DNA of 64,000 bases. It comes from CAZWSC01 sp964636385 (GTDB lineage: Bacteria > Eisenbacteria > RBG-16-71-46 > CAIMUX01). Positions 33,303 to 42,791 of the stretch are shown piece after piece. A model generated the notes under the pieces. It was not told where the DNA came from, did no database searches, and saw only the letters and a program-made list of their open reading frames with translations. The translations under genes were made by a program, and so were the position numbers. The stretch covers positions 57,009 through 121,008 of the forward strand of contig CAZWSC010000078.1 of assembly GCA_964636385.1 (NCBI GenBank). The letters run 5' to 3'. Within the stretch, counting starts at the first letter, position 1; every line of letters starts with the position of its first letter.

Positions 33303-34679
33303 CTACAGGGTGAAGCTGAAGTCCTTCACCAGTGCACCGGGCAGCCGCATGCTGTCGGTCGACCTGCCGAAGTAGGTGTCCGGTGCCAGGATCATCTCCC
33401 GCTCCCGCGTGAGACCCAGCAGATTCTCGCCGAGGACGCGGTAGGCAGTCTCGTCGAAGCGCATCACGTTCAGAGGCGCCTTGATCACGCCGTTCTCCAC
33501 CCAGAAGCAGGCGAAGCGGGTCATCCCGGTGATGCGGCATGCAGGGACGTCGGAGTAGTTCAGGTAGTGCAGGTTGTTCACGTAGAGGCCCGTACCCAGC
33601 TCCTCAAGAATCCCCGCCTGCTCCATCTCTCCGCCGGCCATGTCGATCGACTCCGGGATCTCCCACTCCACAGCCCCGTTCGTTTCCACGCCGAACTCCT
33701 TTGCCGAGCGTGGGGAGACCAGGCAGTCCTTGTAGGCCCCCTTGTCGATCAGAACCACCTGGTCGGGTCGGAGGAACCCCTTGGACTGGAAGTTCGGCGC
33801 GACGCCTTCCTTCGTGTTCTCCAGGAGAGTCACCAGTGGATTCAGGGTGCGGCCGTCCTCAACCATCTTGATCAGGGAGGTCTGCTTGGTACGGTGCGCC
33901 TTCAGCCCGAAGCCGCCCCAGCAGACAGTGCCTACGAAGTCGGCCAGGGCCGACGGGGCGAGGTATACCCGGTACTTCCCCGGCTCGATCGTCGCGGCCG
34001 GCCCGGCAAGAATCGCCAGTTGTTCGCGGGCGGAAGCGAGCTTGGCGGCGAACTCCCGGGGATCCCAGCGGAAGCCGGCGTATCCGCACTTCACGGCCTT
34101 GTCGGCCTCGTGGTAGACGCTCCAGTCCAGGTTGAATGTATAACTGGAGAACCAGCTGCGCTGGCCCAGCGAGTTGGCGAAGCCGCGGTAGATCCCACCG
34201 GATGCCCAGAGGCCCACGACGTCGAGGTCCTTCGCCTGGTCCAGCACCGATGCCATCGTTTCCGGAGCATCGGGGAGCTCGTTGGTCCCGTGCTGTTCCG
34301 ACGATCGGACCTCTGTGGCGTACAGCAGATGCGGATCCTCGGGCAGATGCGGGAGTTTCTCGCGGAGCGATGCGATAAGGGTGTCGATACGCCCCCTGTC
34401 GGCGGCAGGATCGCCCGAGAGGGTGATCCCGCCGGCTGCGTGCCGGGCACCGTCTATAAGGTCGATCCCGATATCCTTCTGTATAACCGAGCCCGCCTGG
34501 CGCACGGAGGCCTTGTTGAAGCGCACGAAATCGGAGTCCTCCGCCTCGAACTGCGAGGTGAAGACCTCGCTCCCCTTCAGCTGCCCGGTCATGTGGTCGG
34601 CGAGTTCGCAGAAGTACTCCTGCATGGAGGCGCCGGCCCGTGCGGCCGCCCTGTCGGTTCCTGTCGTGCCTGGATTCAT
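33303..34679 (-). CDS. tldE: TldE/PmbA-family protein
   Basis: Partner subunit of the TldD/TldE metalloprotease pair, which trims peptides such as modified-peptide precursors (microcin B17, PQQ-like products) and unfolded peptides. At 458 residues it lacks the HExxxH zinc site, as expected for TldE. Family features: FEAEDSDFVRFNKASVRQAG near the N-terminus, LGQRSWFSSYTFNLDWSVY, APSALADFV, GFGLKAHRTKQTSLI, and the C-terminal RITGMTRFACFWVENG. GGAGGGGAG lies 6 bases before the ATG. It starts 3 bp after the tldD stop, so the two are made together. Natural substrate unknown. Confidence 0.92.
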   Translation of the reverse strand: MNPGTTGTDRAAARAGASMQEYFCELADHMTGQLKGSEVFTSQFEAEDSDFVRFNKASVRQAGSVIQKDIGIDLIDGARHAAGGITLSGDPAADRGRIDTLIASLREKLPHLPEDPHLLYATEVRSSEQHGTNELPDAPETMASVLDQAKDLDVVGLWASGGIYRGFANSLGQRSWFSSYTFNLDWSVYHEADKAVKCGYAGFRWDPREFAAKLASAREQLAILAGPAATIEPGKYRVYLAPSALADFVGTVCWGGFGLKAHRTKQTSLIKMVEDGRTLNPLVTLLENTKEGVAPNFQSKGFLRPDQVVLIDKGAYKDCLVSPRSAKEFGVETNGAVEWEIPESIDMAGGEMEQAGILEELGTGLYVNNLHYLNYSDVPACRITGMTRFACFWVENGVIKAPLNVMRFDETAYRVLGENLLGLTREREMILAPDTYFGRSTDSMRLPGALVKDFSFTL

Positions 34680-34682
34680 CGA

Positions 34683-36116
34683 TTACTCCCCTCCGAAGAC
34701 GTCCACGTTGGTGAAGAGACAGGCGGGCGACGCATGCCCTACCCGTACCACCTGATTCGGCTCACCCTTGCCGCAGTTCGGGGTGCCCATCAGCTCCCAT
34801 GTGCTGCGGTTGCCGACCATCCTGAGGTTGCGCCAGAAGGTGGCAGAGATACCCCGGTAATTGGGCTTCTTGACGAGGTGGGTCAGCTTTCCGTTCTCGA
34901 TCATGCGGCCCCATTCCGTTCCGAACTGGAACTTGTTCCGCGAGTCGTCGATCGACCACGAGCAGTTGGTCTTTACGTAGATCCCCTTCCCGACCGCCGC
35001 GATCATCTCGTCCAGTGTCGAGTCGCCGGGCTCCAGGTTCAGGTTCGCCATCCTGTCGATGGGCGGGCGGTTCCAGCTCTGTGCGCGGGAGTTCGCCACA
35101 CCGGGGAGCCCGGCGCGGGTCTGCGAGATCACACTCCCCATCGGCCGCTCCAGGATCCCCTTGCGGATGATGTACTCCTTCGCGGCCGGCACGCCGTCAT
35201 CGTCCACCGAGAAGCTGACGAACTGGCCGGGGTGCGTGGGATCGTAGGTGACGTTGAGGAGATCGGATCCGTACCTGTAGCTGCCGAACATGTCCATTGT
35301 CACGAAGCTCGTTCCGGCGTAGTTCCGCTCGTCCCCGAGTATGCGGTCCAACTCCAGCGGGTGACCTATGGATTCGTGGATCTGCAGGATCATCTGGTCC
35401 GGGGCGATCAGGATGTCCATCTCCCCGCCCGGGCAGTTCGGCGCCGAAAGCAGCTCCAGCGCCTCCTGGGCGATGCGCGGGGCGTCGGTCCGGAACCCGA
35501 TCTCGTCCAGCACCTCCAGGCCGCCCTGCCGGCAGTATCCGCGGGCGCCCAGCGAGCGTGTCTGTGTCTCCGAGCCCTCGTTGGCCGTCGCACGCATGGA
35601 AGGGATCAGGAACTCGAACCTCTGGTGAGCCTTTCCACCGTCGAGGGTCAGGTAAAGGGTTTCGCTGCCGACGTGCATGAGGGAGGCATCCCAGTCGACG
35701 ATTCGGTCGTCGATCTTCAGCCGCTCGCTCTCCTGTCGAAGCATGCCGATCTTGTCCGAGAGCGATACCGACTCCCACGGCTTCCCGACCTGGCTCGTCC
35801 ACTCTGCCTGCGGTTTCGGCATGGCCACCTTCCCGAAATCCACGACGGAACGCCCGGCAGTGCGCTGCGCCCACTCGAGGGCGCTTCCGGCGGCGCGCTT
35901 CAGTCCGGTTTCGGAGAGGTCTGATGTCGCCGCGTATCCCAGACCACCGCCATGTATCACGGTTATCATGGCCCCCTCATCCCCGGCGGTATGAACCGGC
36001 TGCAGGATGTTCTGGCGGACGCTGATCGCCTCGTATCGCTCGTTTACGTAACGCAGTGAGACGAAATCCGCCTTGGGGGCTGTGCGGCGGAAGCGTTCCT
36101 CAATTCTGTCTGGCAT
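34683..36116 (-). CDS. tldD: TldD-family zinc metalloprotease
   Basis: Catalytic subunit of the TldD/TldE protease. The zinc-binding HExxxH is seen in LQIHESIGHPLELDRILG, with the later cysteine ligand region in GYCRQGGLE/ NCGKGEP context. Other family blocks: NERYEAISVRQNILQPV, GGGLGYAATSDLSETGLKRA and GDSTLDEMIAAVGKGIYVKTNCSWSIDDSRNKFQFGTEWGRMI. ATG 36116 has AGGAG 7 bases upstream; the frame extends to 36149 without support. 477 residues. Upstream of a convergent-free 240-bp gap, so probably the first gene of tldD-tldE. Pairing with TldE is certain from sequence and spacing. Confidence 0.94.
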   Translation of the reverse strand: MPDRIEERFRRTAPKADFVSLRYVNERYEAISVRQNILQPVHTAGDEGAMITVIHGGGLGYAATSDLSETGLKRAAGSALEWAQRTAGRSVVDFGKVAMPKPQAEWTSQVGKPWESVSLSDKIGMLRQESERLKIDDRIVDWDASLMHVGSETLYLTLDGGKAHQRFEFLIPSMRATANEGSETQTRSLGARGYCRQGGLEVLDEIGFRTDAPRIAQEALELLSAPNCPGGEMDILIAPDQMILQIHESIGHPLELDRILGDERNYAGTSFVTMDMFGSYRYGSDLLNVTYDPTHPGQFVSFSVDDDGVPAAKEYIIRKGILERPMGSVISQTRAGLPGVANSRAQSWNRPPIDRMANLNLEPGDSTLDEMIAAVGKGIYVKTNCSWSIDDSRNKFQFGTEWGRMIENGKLTHLVKKPNYRGISATFWRNLRMVGNRSTWELMGTPNCGKGEPNQVVRVGHASPACLFTNVDVFGGE

Positions 36117-36356
36117 ATGGTTCTCCTGAGACCGGATCCGACGGTACACTCACCCGGGGTCCTCCGCCAGGCGGGTCGTAAGATGGCCCGGTGGAGGGGA
36201 ATCCGGCAGGCTTGGTCCGGCGTTCCGGCTTGGGGTTTCGGTTGTCCGGTGCGGGCCCGGCCGGGACTGCGGAACGGACCAGCGTCACATACTCCGGTCA
36301 GTTTCCATTTCCGGGCGGCAAAACGCAAGCCCGGTAGCGGCACTTGTGGGAGCGAG

Positions 36357-37739
36357 TCAGAGCAGGCCGCCGGCGCGCAGGCCCTGTATCCACAGGGCGA
36401 CAAGGAGGCACAGGAAGGCTATCCTTCTCGCCATCCCGACGCGGCCGAGGAGCGCGACTCCGGCGAGTCCCCGTCCGGCAAGCACGGCAATGAACGGCAG
36501 GCTCAGCAGGCGAGCGTCGCCCATGCGGCCAGTGACGACCCCGACGGCCATGATGCTCACGATCAGAAGCGCCAGTGCGCGCTCAATCCCTCCTGCTCCG
36601 CGCTGCAGCACCAGCCAGGAAAGCGCGAGGGTGAGGACCGTGCCGTAGAACAGGGCCTGGAACAGCCTGAACCAGTGCAACCTGTACGGGAACGGATCAG
36701 TTGAGCCAGAGTCGCTCATTGGTGAGAAGGCGAAGAATCGGGTAATGCGACTGGACCATACGGACGCCAGTCTGCCGGGATGTGTGGCAGCGTATCCGAG
36801 GAAATCCTGGAACGCGATCCTGTTCTCTGTGAGGACCATGTTGTCAGGAGCCCTGGCTTCTGCTCCCGGCAGGGAGTACCTGGCGACCGGCATGTCCGGG
36901 ACGTTGGCAGCCCGCAGCCTGAGGCCCCATGTGCTCTCCACAAAGACTGGGTGGCCGTGCAGCCTTGAGGAACGAACGGTCCAGGGGGCGATTACGCAGA
37001 AGGCGGCGATAAGCAGGAAGCCGCGGCGCATCCACAGGTCCAGGCAGTTGCCGATCCGGAATGGTGCGTGACGGCCGATGCGGTGGATCCCGATGTGGGG
37101 TTCATCTGCATAGTCGTGAATCCCTCTGACGGCGATCAGGACCAGGACTGGGAAGATGAGGCCAGTACGCCCGAGGATCGAGCACCCGAGCAGTGCGCCG
37201 GCCATAAGGCTCTCCCCGATCCCCGGGATTCCTGGACGGCGGAACCAGGCCAGTACACCAATCGACAGCATCAGGCCCAGAATGAGCACCGGCGTAAGGT
37301 GCCGGGTTTCGGCCACGGCCTGCGGGAAGAAGGCGATGATGAGGCCGGCCAGAAGGGCGTCACGTCGCTGAAGCCCGGCGATCCGGGCCAGGGCAACAAC
37401 CGGCACCACGAGCAGCGATCCGATCAGGGCCTGGGACAGGAGAACGGTGTGGGGGGTATAGCCATAGATCCTGTAGAGGATCCCGAGGAAGTACGGGTAG
37501 AGCGGGGGAATGCTGGACGAAGGACCAAAGCCGAGTCCGGATGCGATACGCAGGGCATAGCTGTCAATGACCTGGCCATCTCCGGGGAACGGTGGTGAGT
37601 GTTGCAGCACGGCCCACAGACGTACGGCAAGGGCCAGGATCACTAGAAGGAGCACATGGATATCCCGGGGTGCGCTGTAACCTGCTCCAGACCCGGCAGT
37701 GCTGTCTCCATCTCCGACGCTGTTCAACTCATCCCGCAT
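36357..37739 (-). CDS. GT-C membrane glycosyltransferase (ArnT/PMT-like)
   Basis: Polytopic membrane protein with about ten helices, of the dolichyl-phosphate-mannose/ArnT-like GT-C group that transfers sugars from polyprenyl phosphates outside the membrane. The first loop has FPGDGQVIDSYALRIASGLGF and PPLYPYFLGILYRIYG, then QALIGSLLVVPVVALARIAG and FFPQAVAETRHLTP. In this family the acidic residue in the first loop is catalytic (here D/D of GDGQVID). ATG 37739 gives 460 residues; a frame to 38000 overlaps the C25 peptidase gene and is rejected. No ribosome-binding site is obvious. It is related to the protein at 43773; target unknown (glycoprotein or lipid). Confidence 0.82.
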   Translation of the reverse strand: MRDELNSVGDGDSTAGSGAGYSAPRDIHVLLLVILALAVRLWAVLQHSPPFPGDGQVIDSYALRIASGLGFGPSSSIPPLYPYFLGILYRIYGYTPHTVLLSQALIGSLLVVPVVALARIAGLQRRDALLAGLIIAFFPQAVAETRHLTPVLILGLMLSIGVLAWFRRPGIPGIGESLMAGALLGCSILGRTGLIFPVLVLIAVRGIHDYADEPHIGIHRIGRHAPFRIGNCLDLWMRRGFLLIAAFCVIAPWTVRSSRLHGHPVFVESTWGLRLRAANVPDMPVARYSLPGAEARAPDNMVLTENRIAFQDFLGYAATHPGRLASVWSSRITRFFAFSPMSDSGSTDPFPYRLHWFRLFQALFYGTVLTLALSWLVLQRGAGGIERALALLIVSIMAVGVVTGRMGDARLLSLPFIAVLAGRGLAGVALLGRVGMARRIAFLCLLVALWIQGLRAGGLL

Positions 37740-37835
37740 CACGGCCGATTCTACCGGCCCCCCGGACCCGGCGAAAGCGGGTAAGCCAGGGGGCAGGCCG
37801 GTCGTCCGATTAGGTAGATCCGTCGGGGATGCAGA

Positions 37836-37862
37836 AGGGGCGGCGATAGGACCGCCGCCCCT
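37836..37862 (-). terminator. terminator-like hairpin after the C25 peptidase gene
   Basis: Perfect 10-bp stem AGGGGCGGCG / CGCCGCCCCT with a 7-base loop, about 30 bp past the peptidase stop on the minus strand. The tail is TCTGCATC, without a T-run. It sits between the peptidase and the GT-C gene on the same strand. Confidence 0.6.
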
Positions 37863-37891
37863 CTTGTCCTGGCTGGATGAAGCGTCAGGGG

Positions 37892-40507
37892 TTACCGCAC
37901 CCTGAGCAGCCTCACACTCTCCGCCTTGTCCCCTGCCGTCAACCGCGCGAAGTAGACGCCGGTGGCGACAGAGTTGCCGGCGGCATCCCGTCCGTCCCAT
38001 GACACCTGATGCGTACCGGCGGGCAGTTCGCCCTCGGAGAGGACGCGAATCTGCCGCCCTGTGGCGTCATACACCACAACCGAGGCGTCCCGGGCCTCCG
38101 GCAGCCCGAAGCGCAGGGTCGTGGATGTGGAGAAAGGATTCGGCTGAGCGGCTTCCAGGCTGACTACGGCAGGAACTCCACCGCGGTCCGGCACGCTGCT
38201 GGACTCGAACACCGTCAGCCGGATCTGGAGGTGGTCATTCTGGCGCGGGTTGTAGGAGTTCTTCAGGGTGCCCCGGTAGTTGCCGTCCTCCAGGCCGTGC
38301 GAGGAGAAGGTCAGCTGGATGTCCATGCTCTCGCCTTCCGGGATGGAGCCGCTTGAGGGCTCGAACGAGAACCAGGAGTCGCTCCCGAAGGTGATGAAGC
38401 TGAGGTCGAACTCGAGAACCGATCCGGGATCACCGACGTTGGTGATGGTCAGTGTATCGTGGTGAACCGTCATCCCCGGAATGGTGATCTCGAAGACCTC
38501 CTCGTTGTACATGGCCGAAGGAACCAGGTCATAGTCGACCAGAATCGTGCTCAGGTAGGGAACTCTGTTGTAGGCGGTCACGACGAGGTCGATCTCCTCG
38601 CCCTCCTGCAGTTCGCCCGTGATCTCGATGACTGCATTGCCGCCGGCATCGGTGAAGCCGGAGCCGAGGTACATCCCGTTGTAGCTGAGTGCGCAGAGCG
38701 CGTCGGCGATGCCGGGTACCTGCAGCGAGTAGGTGGAGGCCTCCGGATCGACGAAGTCTTCGTAGACGACCGTCATCGGCTCGGCCGGCTTGTTGCGGAA
38801 GCGCAGGGCCGGGTCGCCGAAAAGAGTCCATGCCCGGAACTCGCTTATGCCGGAGCTTCCGTAGATATCCATCATCCAGGAGGAACCGTTGAAGCAGATG
38901 GAGCCGTAGGTGCGGGCGACATCATCGTAGATCAGCCGGTTGAACTCGATCTGGCCGGCCATCGGCGGATTCCAGGACATGTTGATGGTGGACGCGTACA
39001 TGCCTGTCGCGCCCGTGGGCTGGCCGTTGTGGGAGGCGCGCAGCCAGGTCTCGGCGAAACAGGTTGAATTGGCGAAGTTGCCGTTAACGCAGGCCACGCT
39101 GCAGATAATCGGCAGCATGTGTGTGTTTTGAAGGGCGTTTACGTGCGAGTTCGAGAAGCCGGTGGTCGACCAGCTGGTCGTACTGCCGTGGCCGGTGTAG
39201 TTGATGATGGAACGACCGTCGTGCAGAGCGGCCGTTACCTGGCTGGCGGTCGCGCCATATCCGTAGAACTGATCGATGTGAGTGTATCCGTAGGCCAGCA
39301 GGTGGGAGCGGATGAGGTCGACGTGCTGGTGATCGTACAGGCCACCATGGCCCGGTCCCTCGGTCGAGGCGATCCCGGTGCCCTTCGGGTACCAGTCGTT
39401 GCCGGCCAGGAGCGGCTCCTTCTCGTAGTTGACGGTGCGCAGGACCTGGGTCTGCACGTGCGAGACGTTCTCGGAACTGAAACGGCCGACGAAGATGTCG
39501 GGGTAGCTGTCGCTGCCGGCAAGCAGTGAATAGCTTGGATCCGAGGCAACCGAGCCGACATACATCGGCGGGATCTGAGGGGCATCCCCGACCAGCAGCA
39601 CAAACCCGAGGCGCGGGTCACTCGACTGATCATAGAGATTCTGGATGTAGGCCTTGATCTGATTGGAGGTGGAGCCGATCTGAGACTTGAGCACCAGTTC
39701 GGTGGGGATACCCATCTGGTTACGCCACTCCACCAGAGGCTGCATGGCGCTTTCGAAGCCGTCGAAGCAGACGATCAGCATCTTGCCGACCTCGGACACC
39801 AGCTGATAACGGAGGTTCGCGCCGTAGTTAAGAAAGCGCTCCCGGTAGATGTCGGCGAACTCGGGCATGACGCTCACGAGGTCGGAGGCGCGCTCGAGTG
39901 CGTTGATCCTGGCAGGTCCGCCGGCAACGAGCTCGACCAGCATGTGCGTGCAGACATCCAGGGTGCCGGTCGACGGCGTGTAGCGGATCGGGTTGAACAC
40001 GACCGTCTGGCCCCGGAAGTCGCGCAGGATGTATGGATCGCGGGTGAAGGCTTCATCCGCGGGGAATGTCCCGGACGAGTTGTAGAACTCGCCGAAAGCA
40101 TAGGGCACGGTCTCGGGATCGACAGAGCGGAGCAGGTTCCCCTTCGAGGGCACAGGGATGATGCCGTCAAAGGTGGTGTACTCCGTCGATATGACCCGCA
40201 GCTCCATCTCCCGATCCTCAGGGATAATCACACTCCCCGCCGCCAGGGGCAGCTCGGGGAGTCCCTCCTCGAGGTGCAGGCCCTGGCCAGGCAGGCTGAT
40301 CCGGGCATACGTGGCTCCATCGATGACAACGTCGGTCATCTCGAATCCGTCCACCCGCAACTCGAGCACTATCCGGTCAGGAGTAGATTCGACCAATGAC
40401 ACGACTGCCCCGTCCCGCCCTCCGAGGCTGACCCAGGTCGCGAGCGCCGGAGCGGCCGCGATGAGAATGCCGAGGACCAGGATGATCGAGGTCGAAAGCT
40501 TCTTCAT
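37892..40507 (-). CDS. secreted C25-type (gingipain-like) cysteine peptidase with FlgD-like C-terminal domain
   Basis: Large exported caspase-fold peptidase, 871 residues. Signal peptide 1-23 (LSTSIILVLGILIAAAPALA), propeptide-like beta region to ~230, then the C25 catalytic domain: MLIVCFDGFESAMQPLVEWRNQMG, FVLLVGDAPQIP, DIFVGRFS, catalytic His ~440 in SIINYTGHGSTTSW and catalytic Cys ~473 in ICSVACVNGNF. A beta-sandwich (~600-780) precedes the sorting-type domain from ~790: AQPNPFSTSTTLRFGLPEARDASVVVYDATGR...SWDGRDAAGNSVATGVYF. Monocistronic: extended -10 promoter ~140 bp upstream and hairpin downstream. Enzyme family is firm; the substrate is unknown. Cell-surface nutrient digestion is a likely role. 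Confidence 0.94.
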   Translation of the reverse strand: MKKLSTSIILVLGILIAAAPALATWVSLGGRDGAVVSLVESTPDRIVLELRVDGFEMTDVVIDGATYARISLPGQGLHLEEGLPELPLAAGSVIIPEDREMELRVISTEYTTFDGIIPVPSKGNLLRSVDPETVPYAFGEFYNSSGTFPADEAFTRDPYILRDFRGQTVVFNPIRYTPSTGTLDVCTHMLVELVAGGPARINALERASDLVSVMPEFADIYRERFLNYGANLRYQLVSEVGKMLIVCFDGFESAMQPLVEWRNQMGIPTELVLKSQIGSTSNQIKAYIQNLYDQSSDPRLGFVLLVGDAPQIPPMYVGSVASDPSYSLLAGSDSYPDIFVGRFSSENVSHVQTQVLRTVNYEKEPLLAGNDWYPKGTGIASTEGPGHGGLYDHQHVDLIRSHLLAYGYTHIDQFYGYGATASQVTAALHDGRSIINYTGHGSTTSWSTTGFSNSHVNALQNTHMLPIICSVACVNGNFANSTCFAETWLRASHNGQPTGATGMYASTINMSWNPPMAGQIEFNRLIYDDVARTYGSICFNGSSWMMDIYGSSGISEFRAWTLFGDPALRFRNKPAEPMTVVYEDFVDPEASTYSLQVPGIADALCALSYNGMYLGSGFTDAGGNAVIEITGELQEGEEIDLVVTAYNRVPYLSTILVDYDLVPSAMYNEEVFEITIPGMTVHHDTLTITNVGDPGSVLEFDLSFITFGSDSWFSFEPSSGSIPEGESMDIQLTFSSHGLEDGNYRGTLKNSYNPRQNDHLQIRLTVFESSSVPDRGGVPAVVSLEAAQPNPFSTSTTLRFGLPEARDASVVVYDATGRQIRVLSEGELPAGTHQVSWDGRDAAGNSVATGVYFARLTAGDKAESVRLLRVR

Positions 40508-40746
40508 AGATCCATCCCCCAGTTCTGTGAATCTGACCTTTATCAGTTCTGCCGCACATCATTGCGCGGGCAAAGCCGTGCAGATGGCAGACATCACCCC
40601 CTACCTTGCGAGTGATGCCCTGCGAAGACACAGGTAAGCCTCGTCTATTATATCATTATTCCCTGCGGGTTGGAAGTTCTTAGAGTGTGCGGATTGGCCA
40701 TCACCCAGGGCGGAAACGGGATTGGGCCGTGGGGGCAGTGTGGTCT
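40508..40746. other. promoter/leader region of the C25 peptidase gene
   Basis: 239 bp between the receiver-domain gene and the C25 gene, both on the minus strand. It holds an extended -10 promoter (40647-40655) and an A/T-rich patch around it, and otherwise no gene. Confidence 0.5.
40647..40655 (-). promoter_or_regulatory. extended -10 promoter of the C25 peptidase gene
   Basis: Minus strand TGATATAAT: a perfect TATAAT (40647-40652) with the upstream TGn extension. No good -35 is visible. Transcription would start near 40640, with a ~130-nt leader before the ATG. Confidence 0.5.
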
Positions 40747-41739
40747 TCAGAAGGGTCCGTCGGTCCCGGTTGGTTCGAGATCCTCATCACCTTCCGGGAA
40801 GTCCAGCATCAGGGCATCGGCATCGTCCTGTGATGCCGCATCATTATGACTCCCTTCGGGATCCCCATCCGAGCCGTTGCCATCGACAACGTCTCCGACG
40901 CTTGCGAGCACGATCCTGTCCTCTGGGGGAGACCCCGGGTCGGGCCGCCGGTTGGTCACAGCGGTAGAGTAGCTGGACAGGACATGGAGCTGGTGCTCTA
41001 TCTCCTTGATTTGTAACTGTTTGCGCCGAATATTCTTCTTCGTTTCCAGGATCCGGTCACGGAGTGACTCCGAACGTTCGGCATCTGCCCTGTGCCGTTG
41101 CCGTTCCTGCTCGAGTTCGCTCAGCAATTCCCTGATCGACTGTTGGGTTTCCGCGGGGGCCATCGTTAGCTGGCTCTGCATGATCCTGAGTCTCTGTGCT
41201 TCCCGCCTGTTCCTGGCCATGCGTTCGGCGAGGTCCCTCCCGACGTTGCAGGACTCCTGGAACGCCCGCTGAATCTCTTCGTAGTCCGCGCATACCCCGA
41301 CCTGAATCGCCCGCTTCTGTCGCTGGAGTCTCTGCTTCAGGTGGGCCGGATCGCTGGACTCGATGACTTCCAGGAGCAGATGTCTCATCGACTCGGGGTT
41401 CACTGGCTTGGCAAGGAATCCTTCTGGCGGGATCGGCAGCCTTCTGGCTGCCCTGATCCGCGCTGGAGTCGGAGATGCCGTCATCATGACTGCGGGCACG
41501 CTACACCAACGAGGGTGTGCCTCGAGCTGTTCCAGAAGGCAGATTCCATCCATGGATGGGAGCATCACGTCCAGGAGCATCACGTCCGGAAGAGCGATCG
41601 ATTCGAGTCCCTCGATGAGATGCATCGGATCGTTCAGCAGGGATGGCTCGAACGGGCCTGCGCTCAGGATCTTCCTGTACAGCCGCCCCTGGACGGGATC
41701 ATCTTCGAGAATCAGAACACGGTGCCTTCTGGGAGCCAT
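40747..41739 (-). CDS. response-regulator receiver domain fused to a long coiled coil and acidic tail
   Basis: Atypical regulator of 330 residues with no DNA-binding or enzymatic output. Residues ~6-130: receiver domain with acidic pocket VLILEDDPVQG, phospho-acceptor Asp in VMLLDVMLPSMDGI, MMTASPTP (switch Thr/Ser) and FLAKPVNP (conserved Lys). Residues ~135-255: charged helices, strongly coiled-coil-like (AERMARNRREAQRLRIMQSQ, ELLSELEQERQRHRADAERSE, KNIRRKQLQIKEIEHQL). Residues ~270-330: acidic, disordered tail with many D/E (SQDDADALMLDFPEGDEDLE). It probably acts by protein-protein contact. No partner kinase is adjacent; the cognate partner is unknown. Rhomboid gene lies 66 bp upstream on the same strand. 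Confidence 0.88.
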   Translation of the reverse strand: MAPRRHRVLILEDDPVQGRLYRKILSAGPFEPSLLNDPMHLIEGLESIALPDVMLLDVMLPSMDGICLLEQLEAHPRWCSVPAVMMTASPTPARIRAARRLPIPPEGFLAKPVNPESMRHLLLEVIESSDPAHLKQRLQRQKRAIQVGVCADYEEIQRAFQESCNVGRDLAERMARNRREAQRLRIMQSQLTMAPAETQQSIRELLSELEQERQRHRADAERSESLRDRILETKKNIRRKQLQIKEIEHQLHVLSSYSTAVTNRRPDPGSPPEDRIVLASVGDVVDGNGSDGDPEGSHNDAASQDDADALMLDFPEGDEDLEPTGTDGPF

Positions 41740-41805
41740 TGTCGCGAAACCTCTCGTTCAGATGTACAGCAGTCTGATCGGATCTCTGGTTCTGCATCCT
41801 GAGGA

Positions 41806-42774
41806 TTACTGCGAAGGAGGCTCCCCGTGGTAGTCCGAGGCGTCCGGTTTTGCCGGCCACGGCACCAGGTCAGGCCTGGGCCGCACAATAAGGCAGAGCA
41901 ATGCACCCCCGACAAAGCCGCCAACATGACTTAGAAGATCTGCGTGAAAGATCGAGGGGAGCACCGCTAGTACAACAAGCGGAAAGTAGATTCGGGATGC
42001 CTTGAACTTCTGGCGCTCGCTGAATCGGTTTCGGTATCGCACCAGGAAAACCGCGATTACGCCGTACATTCCCATGATTGCCCCTGAGGCGCCGACTGAC
42101 AGAACAGGCTTCTCCCTGAGGAGCGAGAAGGCTGCTCCGCAGAGCCCGGATGCGAGATAGAGGAACAGCGTCCGCCTTCTGCCATAGAACTCCTCCACGG
42201 TGGCGCCGCCTGCCACAAGCGAAAGTAGGTTGCCCATTACGTGCTGGGGCGATGCATGCATAAACAGGGGTATCAAAAGAACCGGAATCCATCCGGAGAA
42301 GAGGCTCTGTCTCAGCGTGCCGGAGAAGGTCCAGAGTCTCTCGCTGTAATCCTCCCCCCAGATCAGGAGCAGGCAGACCGAGATGCCGAGATTGGAGGCA
42401 AAGAGCAAATGCGTAACCGAGAGCCCACTCCCCCAGATCGCCCTCGGCAACTGTGGCCGGAGCCTCTCGAGCAGAGCCGGGGATTGCGGCACGTGCCCGG
42501 CAGTCACCATCCCGTCGGGAGGAGAGGGGACGCTTCCCATGGGCCTGCCGACGCCCTGCGGCGGAAGAAAGAGGTGGTATGTTTCGAGGGAGTCGGCCCT
42601 TCTCCAGACCCCCCTGGTCCACCTGTGGGACAGCACCAGGGCATCAGGCGGGGTCCGTCCCTGCCTGACCCAGTACTCCCAGGCTGCATCGGGGATCTCG
42701 ACTCCCTGATCTCCGATGCGTATCCGGGTGCGTCCCGGCTGAGGGACGCCGCGTTGCGGACTGGTATCTTCCAT
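41806..42774 (-). CDS. rhomboid intramembrane serine protease
   Basis: Six-helix membrane protease. Catalytic Ser in SVGASGAIMGMYG (GASG) and His in LLSHVGGFVGG form the dyad; FMHASPQHVMGNLLSLVAGG supplies the conserved H/N oxyanion residues. The N-terminal ~120 residues are cytoplasmic and include a GYF_2-like segment (WEYWVRQGRTPPDALVLSHRWTRGVWRRADSLETYHLF), often seen on bacterial membrane proteins. ATG 42774 gives 322 residues; the frame to 42801 would overlap the divergent kinase gene. Substrates cannot be predicted. It may be co-transcribed with the downstream receiver gene. Confidence 0.92.
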   Translation of the reverse strand: MEDTSPQRGVPQPGRTRIRIGDQGVEIPDAAWEYWVRQGRTPPDALVLSHRWTRGVWRRADSLETYHLFLPPQGVGRPMGSVPSPPDGMVTAGHVPQSPALLERLRPQLPRAIWGSGLSVTHLLFASNLGISVCLLLIWGEDYSERLWTFSGTLRQSLFSGWIPVLLIPLFMHASPQHVMGNLLSLVAGGATVEEFYGRRRTLFLYLASGLCGAAFSLLREKPVLSVGASGAIMGMYGVIAVFLVRYRNRFSERQKFKASRIYFPLVVLAVLPSIFHADLLSHVGGFVGGALLCLIVRPRPDLVPWPAKPDASDYHGEPPSQ

Positions 42775-42791
42775 GGTAGTTTCGCCACGCG

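Noticed and set aside
33018..35924. Long open frame of 968 codons on the plus strand opposite tldE and tldD
   Set aside because: Both minus-strand genes have family motifs and ribosome-binding sites over this span; the plus frame has no recognisable domain and is a byproduct of high G+C codon bias.
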